A stretch of DNA of 64,000 nt from Hydractinia symbiolongicarpus (Eukaryota > Cnidaria > Hydrozoa > Anthoathecata > Hydractiniidae), in assembly GCF_029227915.1 (NCBI RefSeq), contig NC_079881.1, positions 23,723,501 through 23,787,500 on the forward strand. The letters are read 5' to 3'. Shown here piece by piece: positions 33,574 to 47,644 of the stretch. Within the stretch, counting starts at the first letter, position 1. Every line of letters begins with the position of its first letter. The notes below the pieces were generated by a model. That model saw nothing but the letters and a program-made list of their open reading frames with translations. It had not been told where the DNA came from and made no database searches. Both the position numbers and the translations under genes were made by a program.

Positions 33574-36565
33574 ACCTCAGCGATTGCACTGGGCGCTGTG
33601 GTAGCGCTTCACTTTAAAACTTAGATAAATAAGTCATTTTTTGCTGTGGCACCAATCCTGGCCGTTAGCACGCGCTGAGTAAATAGGAACAGTTTCCAAA
33701 ACTACATTTCATTGACTTTCTAGTGGTATAAATTCGTCTGAGTTACAACGGTTGCGTCAAATATTCGTACAAACATATATTTAGCGATATTATTCGGGTA
33801 TTACTAGGTTGTATCGCTTTTAACAGTGAAACGTTTGACTGAGGGACTTAATTGAACTGAATTTGGACTTTGACCTTATAAATGTGATAAAAGAGCCTTT
33901 TTGACTACAAGACTTAACATTCTTCTCAATTTGACATGATTACTGGAACTCAGCAATATAACTGTGCGCTGTGGTAGCGTTTTATCTAAAAATTAAGGTG
34001 AATAAGTCATTTTTTACTGTGGGACCAATCCTAGTCGTTAGTTTGCGCTGAAGAAATAGAGACAGTTTCAAAAACTACATTTCATTGACTTTCTAACGGT
34101 GCCAATCCGTTTAAGTTACAACGGTTGCGTCACATATTCGTACTAACATGTATATAGCGATATTTTTCTGATATTACTAGCTTGAATCGCTTTTAACAAT
34201 CAAACGATTGACTGAGAGACTTAATTGAACTGATTTTGGACTTTGACCTTATAAATGTGATAAATGAGACAATTGCACCCCAAGAATTAACAATCTTCTT
34301 AATTCGACGTGATTGTCGAAACTCAGCTATTACACTGGGCGCTGTGGTAGCGCTTCATTTAAAAATTAAGAAAAGAAAGTCATTTTTTACTGTGGGACCA
34401 ATCCTAGCCGTTAGCGAGCGCTGGAGAAATAGCGACAGGTTCAAAAACTACATTTCATTGAATTTCTAACGGTGTCAGTCGGTTTGAGTTACAACGGTTG
34501 GGTCACATATTCGTACTAACATGTATTTAGCGATATTTTTCAGATATTACTAGGTTGAATCGCTTTTTACAGTCAAAAGATTGACTGAGGGACTTAATTG
34601 AACTGATTTTGGACTTTGACCTTATAAATGTGATAAAAGAGCCTTTTTGACTACAAGAATTAACATTCTTCTCAAATTGACATGATTACTGGAACTCAGC
34701 GATTACATTGTGCGCTGTGGTAGCGCTTTATTTAAAAATTAAGGTGAATAAGTCATTTTTTACTGTAGGACCAATCCTTGTCGTTAGTTTGCGCTGAAGA
34801 AATAGAGACAGTTTCAAAAACTATATTTCATTGACTTTCCAACGGTGTCAATCCGTTTAAGTTACAACGGTTGCGTCACATATTCGTACCAACATGTATT
34901 TAGCGATAGTGATCGGATATTAGTAGGCTGCATCGCCTTTAACACTGAAACGTTTCACTGTGGGACTTAATTGAACTGATTTTGGACTGTGACCTTATAA
35001 GTGTGATAAGTGAGCCAATTGGACTCCAAGAAGTAACATTCTTCTTAATTTGACATGATTGCTGGAACTCAGCGATTACACTGGGCGCTGTGGTAGCGCT
35101 TCATTTAAAAATTTAGATAAATAAATCATTTTTCACCGTGGGACCAACCTGCCCGTTCGCACTCACTGAATAAATAGGAACAGTTTCCAAAACTACATTT
35201 CATTGAATTTCTAGTGGTATAAAGTCGTTTGAGTTACAACGGTTGCGTCACATATTCGTACCAATATGTATTTGGCGATAGTGTTCGGATGTTACTAGGC
35301 TGCATCGCTTTTAACAGTGAAACGTTTGACTTTGGGACTTAATTGAACTCATTCTGGAATGTGAACTTATAAATGTGATAAGTGAGCCAACTGGACCCCA
35401 AGAAATAACATTGTTCTTAATTTGACATGATTGCTGGAACTCAGCGATTACACTGGGCGCTGTGGTAGCGCTTCATTTAAAAATTTAGATAAATAAGTCA
35501 TTTTTCACCGTGGGACCAACCTGGCCGTTCGCACTCACTGAATAAATAGGAACAGTTTCCAAAACTACATTTCATTGAATTTCTAGCGGTATAAATCCGT
35601 TTGAGTTACAACGGTTGCGTCACATATTCGTACCAACATGTATTTAGCGATAGTGTTCGGATATTACTAGGTTGCATCGCTTTTAACAGTGAAACGATTG
35701 ACTGTGGGACTTAATTGAACTGATTGTGGACTTTGACCTTATAAATGTGATAAATAAGCCAGTTTGACTACAAGAAATAACGTTGATCTTAATTTGACAT
35801 GATTGCTGGAACTCAGCGATTACACTGGGTGCTGTGGTAGCACTTTATTTGAAAATTAAGATAATAAAATCATTTTTTACTGTGGGACGAATCCTAGCCG
35901 TTATCGCGCGCTGAAGAAATAGCGACAGTTTCAAAAACCACACTTCATTGACTTTCTACCGCTATCAATCCGCTTCAGTAACAACGGTTGCGTGACATAT
36001 TCGTACCAACTTGTGTTTAGCCATATTTTTTTCACATTACTAGGTTGCATCGCTTTTAACAGTGAAACGATTGACTGTAGGACTTAATTGAACAGATTTA
36101 GGACTGTGACTTTATAAATGTTATAAGTGAGACAATTGGACTCCAAGAAGTAACATTCTTCTTAATTTGACGTGATTGATGGAATTCAGCCATTAAACTG
36201 GGCGCTGTGGTAGCGCTTCACTTTAAAATTTACATAAATAAGTCATTCTTTACCGTGGGACGAATCCGAGCGGTTATCGCGCGCTTAAGAAATAGGAACA
36301 GTTTCCAAAACTACATTTCATTTAATTTCTAGCGGTATAAATCCGTTTGAGTTACAACGGTTGCGTCACATATTCGTACCAACATGTATTTAGCGATAGT
36401 GTTCGGATATTACTAGGTTGCATCGCTTTTAACAGTGAAACGTTTGACTGTGGGACATAATTGAACTGATTGTGGACTTTGACCTTATAAATGTGATAAA
36501 TAAGCCAGTTTGACTACAAGAAATAACGTTGATCTTAATTTGACATGATTGCTGGAACTCAGCGA

Positions 36566-39500
36566 TTACACTGGGTGCTGTGGTAGCACTTTATTTGAAA
36601 ATTAAGATAAATAAATCATTTTTTACTGTGGGACGAATCCTAGCCGTTCTCGCGCGCTGAAGAAATAGAGACAGTTTCAAAAACTACATTTCATTGACTT
36701 TCCAACGGTGTCAATCCGTTTAAGTTACAACGGTTGCATCACATATTCGTACCAACTTGTGTTTAGCCATATTTTTTTCATATTACTAGGTTGCATCGCC
36801 TTTAACACTGAAAGGATTGACTGTGGGACTTAATTGAACTGATTTAGGACTGTGACTTTATAAATGTTATAAGTGAGACAATTGGACTCCAAGAAATATC
36901 ATTCTTCTTAATTTGACGTGATTGATGGAATTCAGCGTGGTAGCGCTGTATTTAAAAATTAAGATAAATAAGTCATTTTTTACTGTGCGACCAATCCTAG
37001 CCGTTATCTTGCGCTGAAGAAGTAGAGAATGTTCTCAAAAGTACATTTCATTGACTTTCTAACGGTGTCAATCCGTTTAAGTTACAACGGTTGCGTCACA
37101 TATTCGTACCAACATGTGTTTAGATATTTTTTTTCGATATTACTAAGTTGTATCGCTTTTAACAGTGTGACGATTGGCTGTTGGACTTAATTGAACTCAT
37201 TCTGGACTGTGACCTTATAAATGTGATAAGTGAGCCAACTGGACCCCAAGAAATAACATTGTTCTTAATTTGAAATGATTGCTGGAATTCAGCGATTACA
37301 CTGGCGCTGTGGTAGCGCTTCATTTAAAAATTAAGAAAAGAAAGTCATTTTTACTGTGGGACCAATCCTAGCCGTTAGCGCGCGCTGGAGAAATAGCGAC
37401 AGGTTCAAAAACTACATTTCATTGAATTTCTAACGGTGTCAGTCGGTTTGAGTTACAACGGTTGGGTCACATATTCGTACTAACATGTATTTAGCGATGT
37501 TTTTCAGATATTATTAGGTTGAATCGCTTTTTACAGTCAAGCGATTGACTGAGGGACTTAATTGAACTGATTTTGGACTTTGACCTTATAAATGTGATAA
37601 AAGAGCCTTTTTGACTACAAGAATTAACATTCTTCTCAAATTGACATGATTACTGGAACTCTGCGATTACACTGGCGCTGTGGTAGCGCTTCATTTAAAA
37701 ATTAAGAAAAGAAAGTCATTTTTACTGTGGGACCAATCCTAGCCGTTAATGCGCGGTGAAGAAATAGCGACAGGTTCAAAAACTACATTTCATTGAATTT
37801 CTAACGGTGTCAGTCCGTTTGAGTCACAACGGTTGCGTCACATATTCGTACTAACATGTATTTAGCGATATTTTTCTGATATTACTAGGTTGAATCGCTT
37901 TTAACAGTCAAACGATTGACTGTGGGACTTAATTGAACTAACTTTCGACTGTGACCTGATAAATGTGATAAATGAGGCAATAGGATCCCAAGAATTAACA
38001 TTCTTCTTAAACTGACGTGATTGCCGGAACTCAGCGATTGCACTGGGCGCTGTGGTAGCGCTTCACTTTAATATTTAGATCAATAAGTCAATTTTTGCTG
38101 TGGGACCAATCCTGGCCGTTAGCACGCGCTGAGTAAATAGGAACAGTTTCCAAAACTACATTTCATTGAATTTCTAGTGGTATAAGGTCGTTTGAGTTAC
38201 AACGGTTGCGTCAAATATTCGTACGAACATGTATTTAGCGATATTATTCGGGTATTACTAGGTTGCAACGCTTTTAAAAGTGAAACGATTGACTGTGGGA
38301 CTTAATTGAACTGATTTAGGACTGTGACTTTATAAATGTTATAAATGAGATAATCGGACTCCAAGAAATAACATTCTTCTTAATTTGACATGATTGCCGG
38401 AACTCAGCGATTGCACTGTGTGCTGTGGTAGCGCTTCATTTAAAAATTTAGATAAATAAGTCATTTTTTACCGTAGGACGAATCCTAGCCGTTATCGCGC
38501 GCTGAAGAAATAGCGACAGTTTTAAAAACCACACTTCATTGACTTTCTACCGGTATCAATCCGCTTCAGTTACAACGGTGGCGTGACATATTCGTACCAA
38601 CTTGTGTTTAGCCATATTTTTTTCATATTACTATGTTGCATCGCTTTTAACAATGAAACGATTGACTGTTGGACTTAAATGAACTCATTCTGGACTGTGA
38701 CCTTATAAATGTGATAAGTGAGCCAACTGGTTCCGAAGAAATAACATTGTTCTTAATTTGAAATGATTGCTGGAATTCAGCGATTACACTGGGCACTGTG
38801 GTAGCGTTTCACTTTAAAATTTAGATAAATAAGTCATTTTTTACCGTGGGACGAATCCTAGCGGTTATCGCGCGCTTAAGAAATAGGAACAGTTTCCAAA
38901 ACTACATTTCATTGAATTTCTAGCGCTATAAATCCGTTTGAGTTACAACCGTTGCGTCACATATTCGTACCAACATGTATTTAGCGATAGCGTTCGGATA
39001 TTACTAGGTTGTATCGCTTTTAACAGTGAAACGTTTGACTGTGGGGCTTAATTGAACTGATTGTGGACTTTGACCTTATAAATGTGATAAATAAGCCAGT
39101 TTGACTACAAGAAATAACGTTGATCTTAATTTGACATGATTGCTGGAACTCAGCGATTACACTGGGTGCTGTGGTAGCGCTTCATTTAAAAATTTAGATA
39201 AATAAGTCATTTTTTACTGTGGGACCAATCCTAGCCGTTAGCGAGCGCTGGAGAAATAGCGACAGGTTCAAAAACTACATTTCATTGAATTTCTAACGGT
39301 GTCAGTCGGTTTGAGTTACAACGGTTGGGTCACATATTCGTACTAACATGTATTTAGCGATATTTTTCAGATATTACTAGGTTGAATCGCTTTTTACAGT
39401 CAAAAGATTGACTGAGGGACTTAATTGAACTGATTTTGGACTTTGACCTTATAAATGTGATAAAAGAGCCTTTTTGACTACAAGAATTAACATTCTTCTC

Positions 39501-39779
39501 AAATTGACATGATTACTGGAACTCAGCGATTACATTGTGCGCTGTGGTAGCGCTTTATTTAAAAATTAAGGTGAATAAGTCATTTTTTACTGTAGGACCA
39601 ATCCTTGTCGTTAGTTTGCGCTGAAGAAATAGAGACAGTTTCAAAAACTATATTTCATTGACTTTCCAACGGTGTCAATCCGTTTAAGTTACAACGGTTG
39701 CGTCACATATTCGTACCAACATGTATTTAGCGATAGTGATCGGATATTAGTAGGCTGCATCGCCTTTAACACTGAAACG
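36566..39779. repeat. 3.2-kb satellite block duplicated at offset 7,865 (copy 1)
   Basis: Positions 36,566, 36,644, 37,016, 37,301 and 38,921 correspond to 44,431, 44,509, 44,881, 45,166 and 46,786, each exactly 7,865 later. Identity ends on the right near 39,779, where copy 1 reads GTTTGACTGTAGGAC and copy 2 reads GTTTCACTGTGGGAC. Confidence 0.85.
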
Positions 39780-42700
39780 TTTGACTGTAGGACTTAATTG
39801 AACAGATTTAGGACTGTGACTTTATAAATGTTATAAGTGAGACAATTGGACTCCTAGAAGTAACATTCTTCTTAATTTGACGTGATTGATGGAATTCAGC
39901 CATTACACTGGGCGCTGTGGTAGCGCTTCACTTTAAAATTTACATAAATAAGTCATTCTTTACCGTGGGACGAATCCGAGCGGTTATCGCGCGCTTAAGA
40001 AATAGGAACAGTTTCCAAAACTACATTTCATTGAATTTCTAGCGGTATAAATCCGTTTGAGTTACAACGGTTGCGTCACATATTCGTACCAACTTGTGTT
40101 TAGCCATATTTTTTTCATATTACTAGGTTGCATCGCCTTTAACACTGAAAGGATTGACTGTGGGACTTAATTGAACTGATTTAGGACTGTGACTTTATAA
40201 ATGTTATAAGTGAGACAATTGGACTCCAAGAAATATCATTCTTCTTAATTTGACGTGATTGATGGAATTCAGCGTGGTAGCGCTGTATTTAAAAATTAAG
40301 ATAAATAAGTCATTTTTTACTGTGCGACCAATCCTAGCCGTTATCTTGCGCTGAAGAAGTAGAGAATGTTCTCAAAAGTACATTTCATTGACTTTCTAAC
40401 GGTGTCAATCCGTTTAAGTTACAACGGTTGCGTCACATATTCGTACCAACATGTGTTTAGATATTTTTTTTCGATATTACTAAGTTGTATCGCTTTTAAC
40501 AGTGTGACGATTGGCTGTTGGACTTAATTGAACTCATTCTGGACTGTGACCTTATAAATGTGATAAGTGAGCCAACTGGACCCCAAGAAATAACATTGTT
40601 CTTAATTTGAAATGATTGCTGGAATTCAGCGATTACACTGGCGCTGTGGTAGCGCTTCATTTAAAAATTAAGAAAAGAAAGTCATTTTTACTGTGGGACC
40701 AATCCTAGCCGTTAGCGCGCGCTGGAGAAATAGCGACAGGTTCAAAAACTACATTTCATTGAATTTCTAACGGTGTCAGTCGGTTTGAGTTACAACGGTT
40801 GGGTCACATATTCGTACTAACATGTATTTAGCGATGTTTTTCAGATATTATTAGGTTGAATCGCTTTTTACAGTCAAACGATTGACTGAGGGACTTAATT
40901 GAACTGATTTTGGACTTTGACCTTATAAATGTGATAAAAGAGCCTTTTTGACTACAAGAATTAACATTCTTCTCAAATTGACATGATTACTGGAACTCTG
41001 CGATTACACTGGCGCTGTGGTAGCGCTTCATTTAAAAATTTAGATAAATAAGTCATTTTTTACCGTAGGACGAATCCTAGCCGTTATCGCGCGCTGAAGA
41101 AATAGCGACAGTTTTAAAAACCACACTTCATTGACTTTCTACCGGTATCAATCCGCTTCAGTTACAACGGTGGCGTGACATATTCGTACCAACTTGTGTT
41201 TAGCCATATTTTTTTCATATTACTATGTTGCATCGCTTTTAACAATGAAACGATTGACTGTTGGACTTAAATGAACTCATTCTGGACTGTGACCTTATAA
41301 ATGTGATAAGTCAGCCAACTGGTTCCCAAGAAATAACATTGTTCTTAATTTGAAATGATTGCTGGAATTCAGCGATTACACTGGGCGCTGTGGTAGCGTT
41401 TCACTTTAAAATTTAGATAAATAAGTCATTCTTTACCGTGGGACGAATCCTAGCCGTTATTGCGCGCTGAAGAAATAGGAACAGTTTCCAAAACTACATT
41501 TCATTGAATTTCTAGCGGTATAAATCCGTTTGAGTTACAACGGTTGCGTCACATATTCGTACCAACATGTATTTAGCGATAGTGTTCGGATATTACTAGG
41601 TTGTATCGCTTTTAACAGTGAAACGTTTGACTGTGGGGCTTAATTGAACTGATTGTGGACTTTGACCTTATAAATGTGATAAATAAGCCAGTTTGACTAC
41701 AAGAAATAACGTTGATCTTAATTTGACATGATTGCTGGAACTCAGCGATTACACTGGGCGCTGTGGTAGCGCTTCATTTAAAAATTTAGATAAATAAATC
41801 ATTTTTCACCGTGGGACCAACCTGGCCGTTCGCACTCACTGAATAAATAGGAACAGTTTCCAAAACTACATTTCATTGAATTTCTAGTGGTATAAAGTCG
41901 TTTGAGTTACAACGGTTGCGTCACATATTCGTACCAATATGTATTTGGCGATAGTGTTCGGATGTTACTAGGCTGCATCGCTTTTAACAGTGAAACGTTT
42001 GACTTTGGGACTTAATTGAACTCATTCTGGACTGTGAACTTATAAATGTGATAAGTGAGCCAACTGGACCCCAAGAAATAACATTGTTCTTAATTTGACA
42101 TGATTGCTGGAACTCAGCGATTACACTGGGCGCTGTGGTAGCACTTTATTTGAAAATTAAGATAATAAAATCATTTTTTACTGTGGGACGAATCCTAGCC
42201 GTTATTGCGCGCTGAAGAAATAGCGACAGTTTCAAAAACCACACTTCATTGACTTTCTACCGGTATCAATCCGCTTCAGTAACAACGGTTGCGTGACATA
42301 TTCGTACCAACTTGTGTTTAGCCATATTTTTTTCACATTACTAGGTTGCATCGCTTTTAACAGTGAAACGATTGACTGTAGGACTTAATTGAACAGATTT
42401 AGGACTGTGACTTTATAAATGTTATAAGTGAGACAATTGGACTCCAAGAAGTAACATTCTTCTTAATTTGACGTGATTGATGGAATTCAGCCATTACACT
42501 GGGCGCTGTGGTAGCGCTTCACTTTAAAATTTACATAAATAAGTCATTCTTTACCGTGGGACGAATCCGAGCGGTTATCGCGCGCTTAAGAAATAGGAAC
42601 AGTTTCCAAAACTACATTTCATTGAATTTCTAGCAGTATAAATCCGTTTGAGTTACAACGGTTGCGTCACATATTCGTACCAACATGTATTTAGCGATAG

Positions 42701-44430
42701 TGTTCGGATATTACTAGGTTGCATCGCTTTTAACAGTGAAACGTTTGACTGTGGGACATAATTGAACTGATTGTGGACTTTGACCTTATAAATGTGATAA
42801 ATAAGCCAGTTTGACTACAAGAAATAACGTTGATCTTAATTTGACATGATTGCTGGAACTCAGCGATTACACTGGGTGCTGTGGTAGCACTTTATTTGAA
42901 AATTAAGATAAATAAATCATTTTTTACTGTGGGACGAATCCTAGCCGTTCTCGCGCGCTGAAGAAATAGAGACAGTTTCAAAAACTACATTTCATTGACT
43001 TTCCAACGGTGTCAATCCGTTTAAGTTACAACGGTTGCATCACATATTCGTACCAACTTGTGTTTAGCCATATTTTTTTCATATTACTAGGTTGCATCGC
43101 CTTTAACACTGAAAGGATTGACTGTGGGACTTAATTGAACTGATTTAGGACTGTGACTTTATAAATGTTATAAGTGAGACAATTGGACTCCAAGAAATAT
43201 CATTCTTCTTAATTTGACGTGATTGATGGAATTCAGCGTGGTAGCGCTGTATTTAAAAATTAAGATAAATAAGTCATTTTTTACTGTGCGACCAATCCTA
43301 GCCGTTATCTTGCGCTGAAGAAGTAGAGAATGTTCTCAAAAGTACATTTCATTGACTTTCTAACGGTGTCAATCCGTTTAAGTTACAACGGTTGCGTCAC
43401 ATATTCGTACCAACATGTGTTTAGATATTTTTTTTCGATATTACTAAGTTGTATCGCTTTTAACAGTGTGACGATTGGCTGTTGGACTTAATTGAACTCA
43501 TTCTGGACTGTGACCTTATAAATGTGATAAGTGAGCCAACTGGACCCTAAGAAATAACATTGTTCTTAATTTGAAATGATTGCTGGAATTCAGCGATTAC
43601 ACTGGCGCTGTGGTAGCGCTTCATTTAAAAATTAAGAAAAGAAAGTCATTTTTACTGTGGGACCAATCCTAGCCGTTAGCGCGCGCTGGAGAAATAGCGA
43701 CAGGTTCAAAAACTACATTTCATTGAATTTCTAACGGTGTCAGTCGGTTTGAGTTACAACGGTTGGGTCACATATTCGTACTAACATGTATTTAGCGATG
43801 TTTTTCAGATATTATTAGGTTGAATCGCTTTTTACAGTCAAACGATTGACTGAGGGACTTAATTGAACTGATTGTGGACTTTGACCTTATAAATGTGATA
43901 AATAAGCCAGTTTGACTACAAGAAATAACGTTGATCTTAATTTGACATGATTGCTGGAACTCAGCGATTACACTGGGTGCTGTGGTAGCACTTTATTTGA
44001 AAATTAAGATAAATAAATCATTTTTTACTGTGGGACGAATCCTAGCCGTTCTCGCGCGCTGAAGAAATAGAGACAGTTTCAAAAACTACATTTCATTGAC
44101 TTTCCAACGGTGTCAATCCGTTTAAGTTACAACGGTTGCATCACATATTCGTACCAACTTGTGTTTAGCCATATTTTTTTCATATTACTAGGTTGCATCG
44201 CCTTTAACACTGAAAGGATTGACTGTGGGACTTAATTGAACTGATTTAGGACTGTGACTTTATAAATGTTATAAGTGAGACAATTGGACTCCAAGAAATA
44301 TCATTCTTCTTAATTTGACGTGATTGATGGAATTCAGCGTGGTAGCGCTGTATTTAAAAATTAAGATAAATAAGTCATTTTTTACTGTGCGACCAATCCT
44401 AGCCGTTATCTTGCGCTGAAGAAGTAGAGA

Positions 44431-47400
44431 TTACACTGGGTGCTGTGGTAGCACTTTATTTGAAAATTAAGATAAATAAATCATTTTTTACTGTGGGACG
44501 AATCCTAGCCGTTCTCGCGCGCTGAAGAAATAGAGACAGTTTCAAAAACTACATTTCATTGACTTTCCAACGGTGTCAATCCGTTTAAGTTACAACGGTT
44601 GCATCACATATTCGTACCAACTTGTGTTTAGCCATATTTTTTTCATATTACTAGGTTGCATCGCCTTTAACACTGAAAGGATTGACTGTGGGACTTAATT
44701 GAACTGATTTAGGACTGTGACTTTATAAATGTTATAAGTGAGACAATTGGACTCCAAGAAATATCATTCTTCTTAATTTGACGTGATTGATGGAATTCAG
44801 CGTGGTAGCGCTGTATTTAAAAATTAAGATAAATAAGTCATTTTTTACTGTGCGACCAATCCTAGCCGTTATCTTGCGCTGAAGAAGTAGAGAATGTTCT
44901 CAAAAGTACATTTCATTGACTTTCTAACGGTGTCAATCCGTTTAAGTTACAACGGTTGCGTCACATATTCGTACCAACATGTGTTTAGATATTTTTTTTC
45001 GATATTACTAAGTTGTATCGCTTTTAACAGTGTGACGATTGGCTGTTGGACTTAATTGAACTCATTCTGGACTGTGACCTTATAAATGTGATAAGTGAGC
45101 CAACTGGACCCTAAGAAATAACATTGTTCTTAATTTGAAATGATTGCTGGAATTCAGCGATTACACTGGCGCTGTGGTAGCGCTTCATTTAAAAATTAAG
45201 AAAAGAAAGTCATTTTTACTGTGGGACCAATCCTAGCCGTTAGCGCGCGCTGGAGAAATAGCGACAGGTTCAAAAACTACATTTCATTGAATTTCTAACG
45301 GTGTCAGTCGGTTTGAGTTACAACGGTTGGGTCACATATTCGTACTAACATGTATTTAGCGATGTTTTTCAGATATTATTAGGTTGAATCGCTTTTTACA
45401 GTCAAACGATTGACTGAGGGACTTAATTGAACTGATTTTGGACTTTGACCTTATAAATGTGATAAAAGAGCCTTTTTGACTACAAGAATTAACATTCTTC
45501 TCAAATTGACATGATTACTGGAACTCTGCGATTACACTGGCGCTGTGGTAGCGCTTCATTTAAAAATTAAGAAAAGAAAGTCATTTTTACTGTGGGACCA
45601 ATCCTAGCCGTTAATGCGCGGTGAAGAAATAGCGACAGGTTCAAAAACTACATTTCATTGAATTTCTAACGGTGTCAGTCCGTTTGAGTCACAACGGTTG
45701 CGTCACATATTCGTACTAACATGTATTTAGCGATATTTTTCTGATATTACTAGGTTGAATCGCTTTTAACAGTCAAACGATTGACTGTGGGACTTAATTG
45801 AACTAACTTTCGACTGTGACCTGATAAATGTGATAAATGAGGCAATAGGATCCCAAGAATTAACATTCTTCTTAAACTGACGTGATTGCCGGAACTCAGC
45901 GATTGCACTGGGCGCTGTGGTAGCGCTTCACTTTAAAATTTAGATCAATAAGTCAATTTTTGCTGTGGGACCAATCCTGGCCTTTAGCACGCGCTGAGTA
46001 AATAGGAACAGTTTCCAAAACTACATTTCATTGAATTTCTAGTGGTATAAGGTCGTTTGAGTTACAACGGTTGCGTCAAATATTCGTACGAACATATATT
46101 TAGCGATATTATTCGGGTATTACTAGGTTGCAACGCTTTTAAAAGTGAAACGATTGACTGTGGGACTTAATTGAACTGATTTAGGACTGTGACTTTATAA
46201 ATGTTATAAATGAGATAATCGGACTCCTAGAAATAACATTCTTCTTAATTTGACATGATTGCCGGAACTCAGCGATTGCACTGTGTGCTGTGGTAGCGCT
46301 TCATTTAAAAATTTAGATAAATAAGTCATTTTTTACCGTAGGACGAATCCTAGCCGTTATCGCGCGCTGAAGAAATAGCGACAGTTTTAAAAACCACACT
46401 TCATTGACTTTCTACCGGTATCAATCCGCTTCAGTTACAACGGTGGCGTGACATATTCGTACCAACTTGTGTTTAGCCATATTTTTTTCATATTACTATG
46501 TTGCATCGCTTTTAACAATGAAACGATTGACTGTTGGACTTAAATGAACTCATTCTGGACTGTGACCTTATAAATGTGATAAGTGAGCCAACTGGTTCCG
46601 AAGAAATAACATTGTTCTTAATTTGAAATGATTGCTGGAATTCAGCGATTACACTGGGCGCTGTGGTAGCGTTTCACTTTAAAATTTAGATAAATAAGTC
46701 ATTTTTTACCGTGGGACGAATCCTAGCGGTTATCGCGCGCTTAAGAAATAGGAACAGTTTCCAAAACTACATTTCATTGAATTTCTAGCGCTATAAATCC
46801 GTTTGAGTTACAACCGTTGCGTCACATATTCGTACCAACATGTATTTAGCGATAGCGTTCGGATATTACTAGGTTGTATCGCTTTTAACAGTGAAACGTT
46901 TGACTGTGGGGCTTAATTGAACTGATTGTGGACTTTGACCTTATAAATGTGATAAATAAGCCAGTTTGACTACAAGAAATAACGTTGATCTTAATTTGAC
47001 ATGATTGCTGGAACTCAGCGATTACACTGGGTGCTGTGGTAGCGCTTCATTTAAAAATTTAGATAAATAAGTCATTTTTTACTGTGGGACCAATCCTAGC
47101 CGTTAGCGAGCGCTGGAGAAATAGCGACAGGTTCAAAAACTACATTTCATTGAATTTCTAACGGTGTCAGTCGGTTTGAGTTACAACGGTTGGGTCACAT
47201 ATTCGTACTAACATGTATTTAGCGATATTTTTCAGATATTACTAGGTTGAATCGCTTTTTACAGTCAAAAGATTGACTGAGGGACTTAATTGAACTGATT
47301 TTGGACTTTGACCTTATAAATGTGATAAAAGAGCCTTTTTGACTACAAGAATTAACATTCTTCTCAAATTGACATGATTACTGGAACTCAGCGATTACAT

Positions 47401-47644
47401 TGTGCGCTGTGGTAGCGCTTTATTTAAAAATTAAGGTGAATAAGTCATTTTTTACTGTAGGACCAATCCTTGTCGTTAGTTTGCGCTGAAGAAATAGAGA
47501 CAGTTTCAAAAACTATATTTCATTGACTTTCCAACGGTGTCAATCCGTTTAAGTTACAACGGTTGCGTCACATATTCGTACCAACATGTATTTAGCGATA
47601 GTGATCGGATATTAGTAGGCTGCATCGCCTTTAACACTGAAACG
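44431..47644. repeat. 3.2-kb satellite block (copy 2) with a truncated-monomer junction
   Basis: Second copy of the block at 36,566-39,779. Its left edge is a visible breakpoint: at 44,430 GAAGAAGTAGAGA joins directly to TTACACTGGGTGCTG, cutting a monomer short (the distance between equivalent anchors 44,046 and 44,509 is 463 instead of about 372 or 744). The shared GA at the join hints at unequal exchange or end joining. Confidence 0.85.

Noticed and set aside
34236-34469. 77-codon open frame within the satellite
   Set aside because: It arises from one monomer variant and is closed by stops in others. There is no protein family resemblance.
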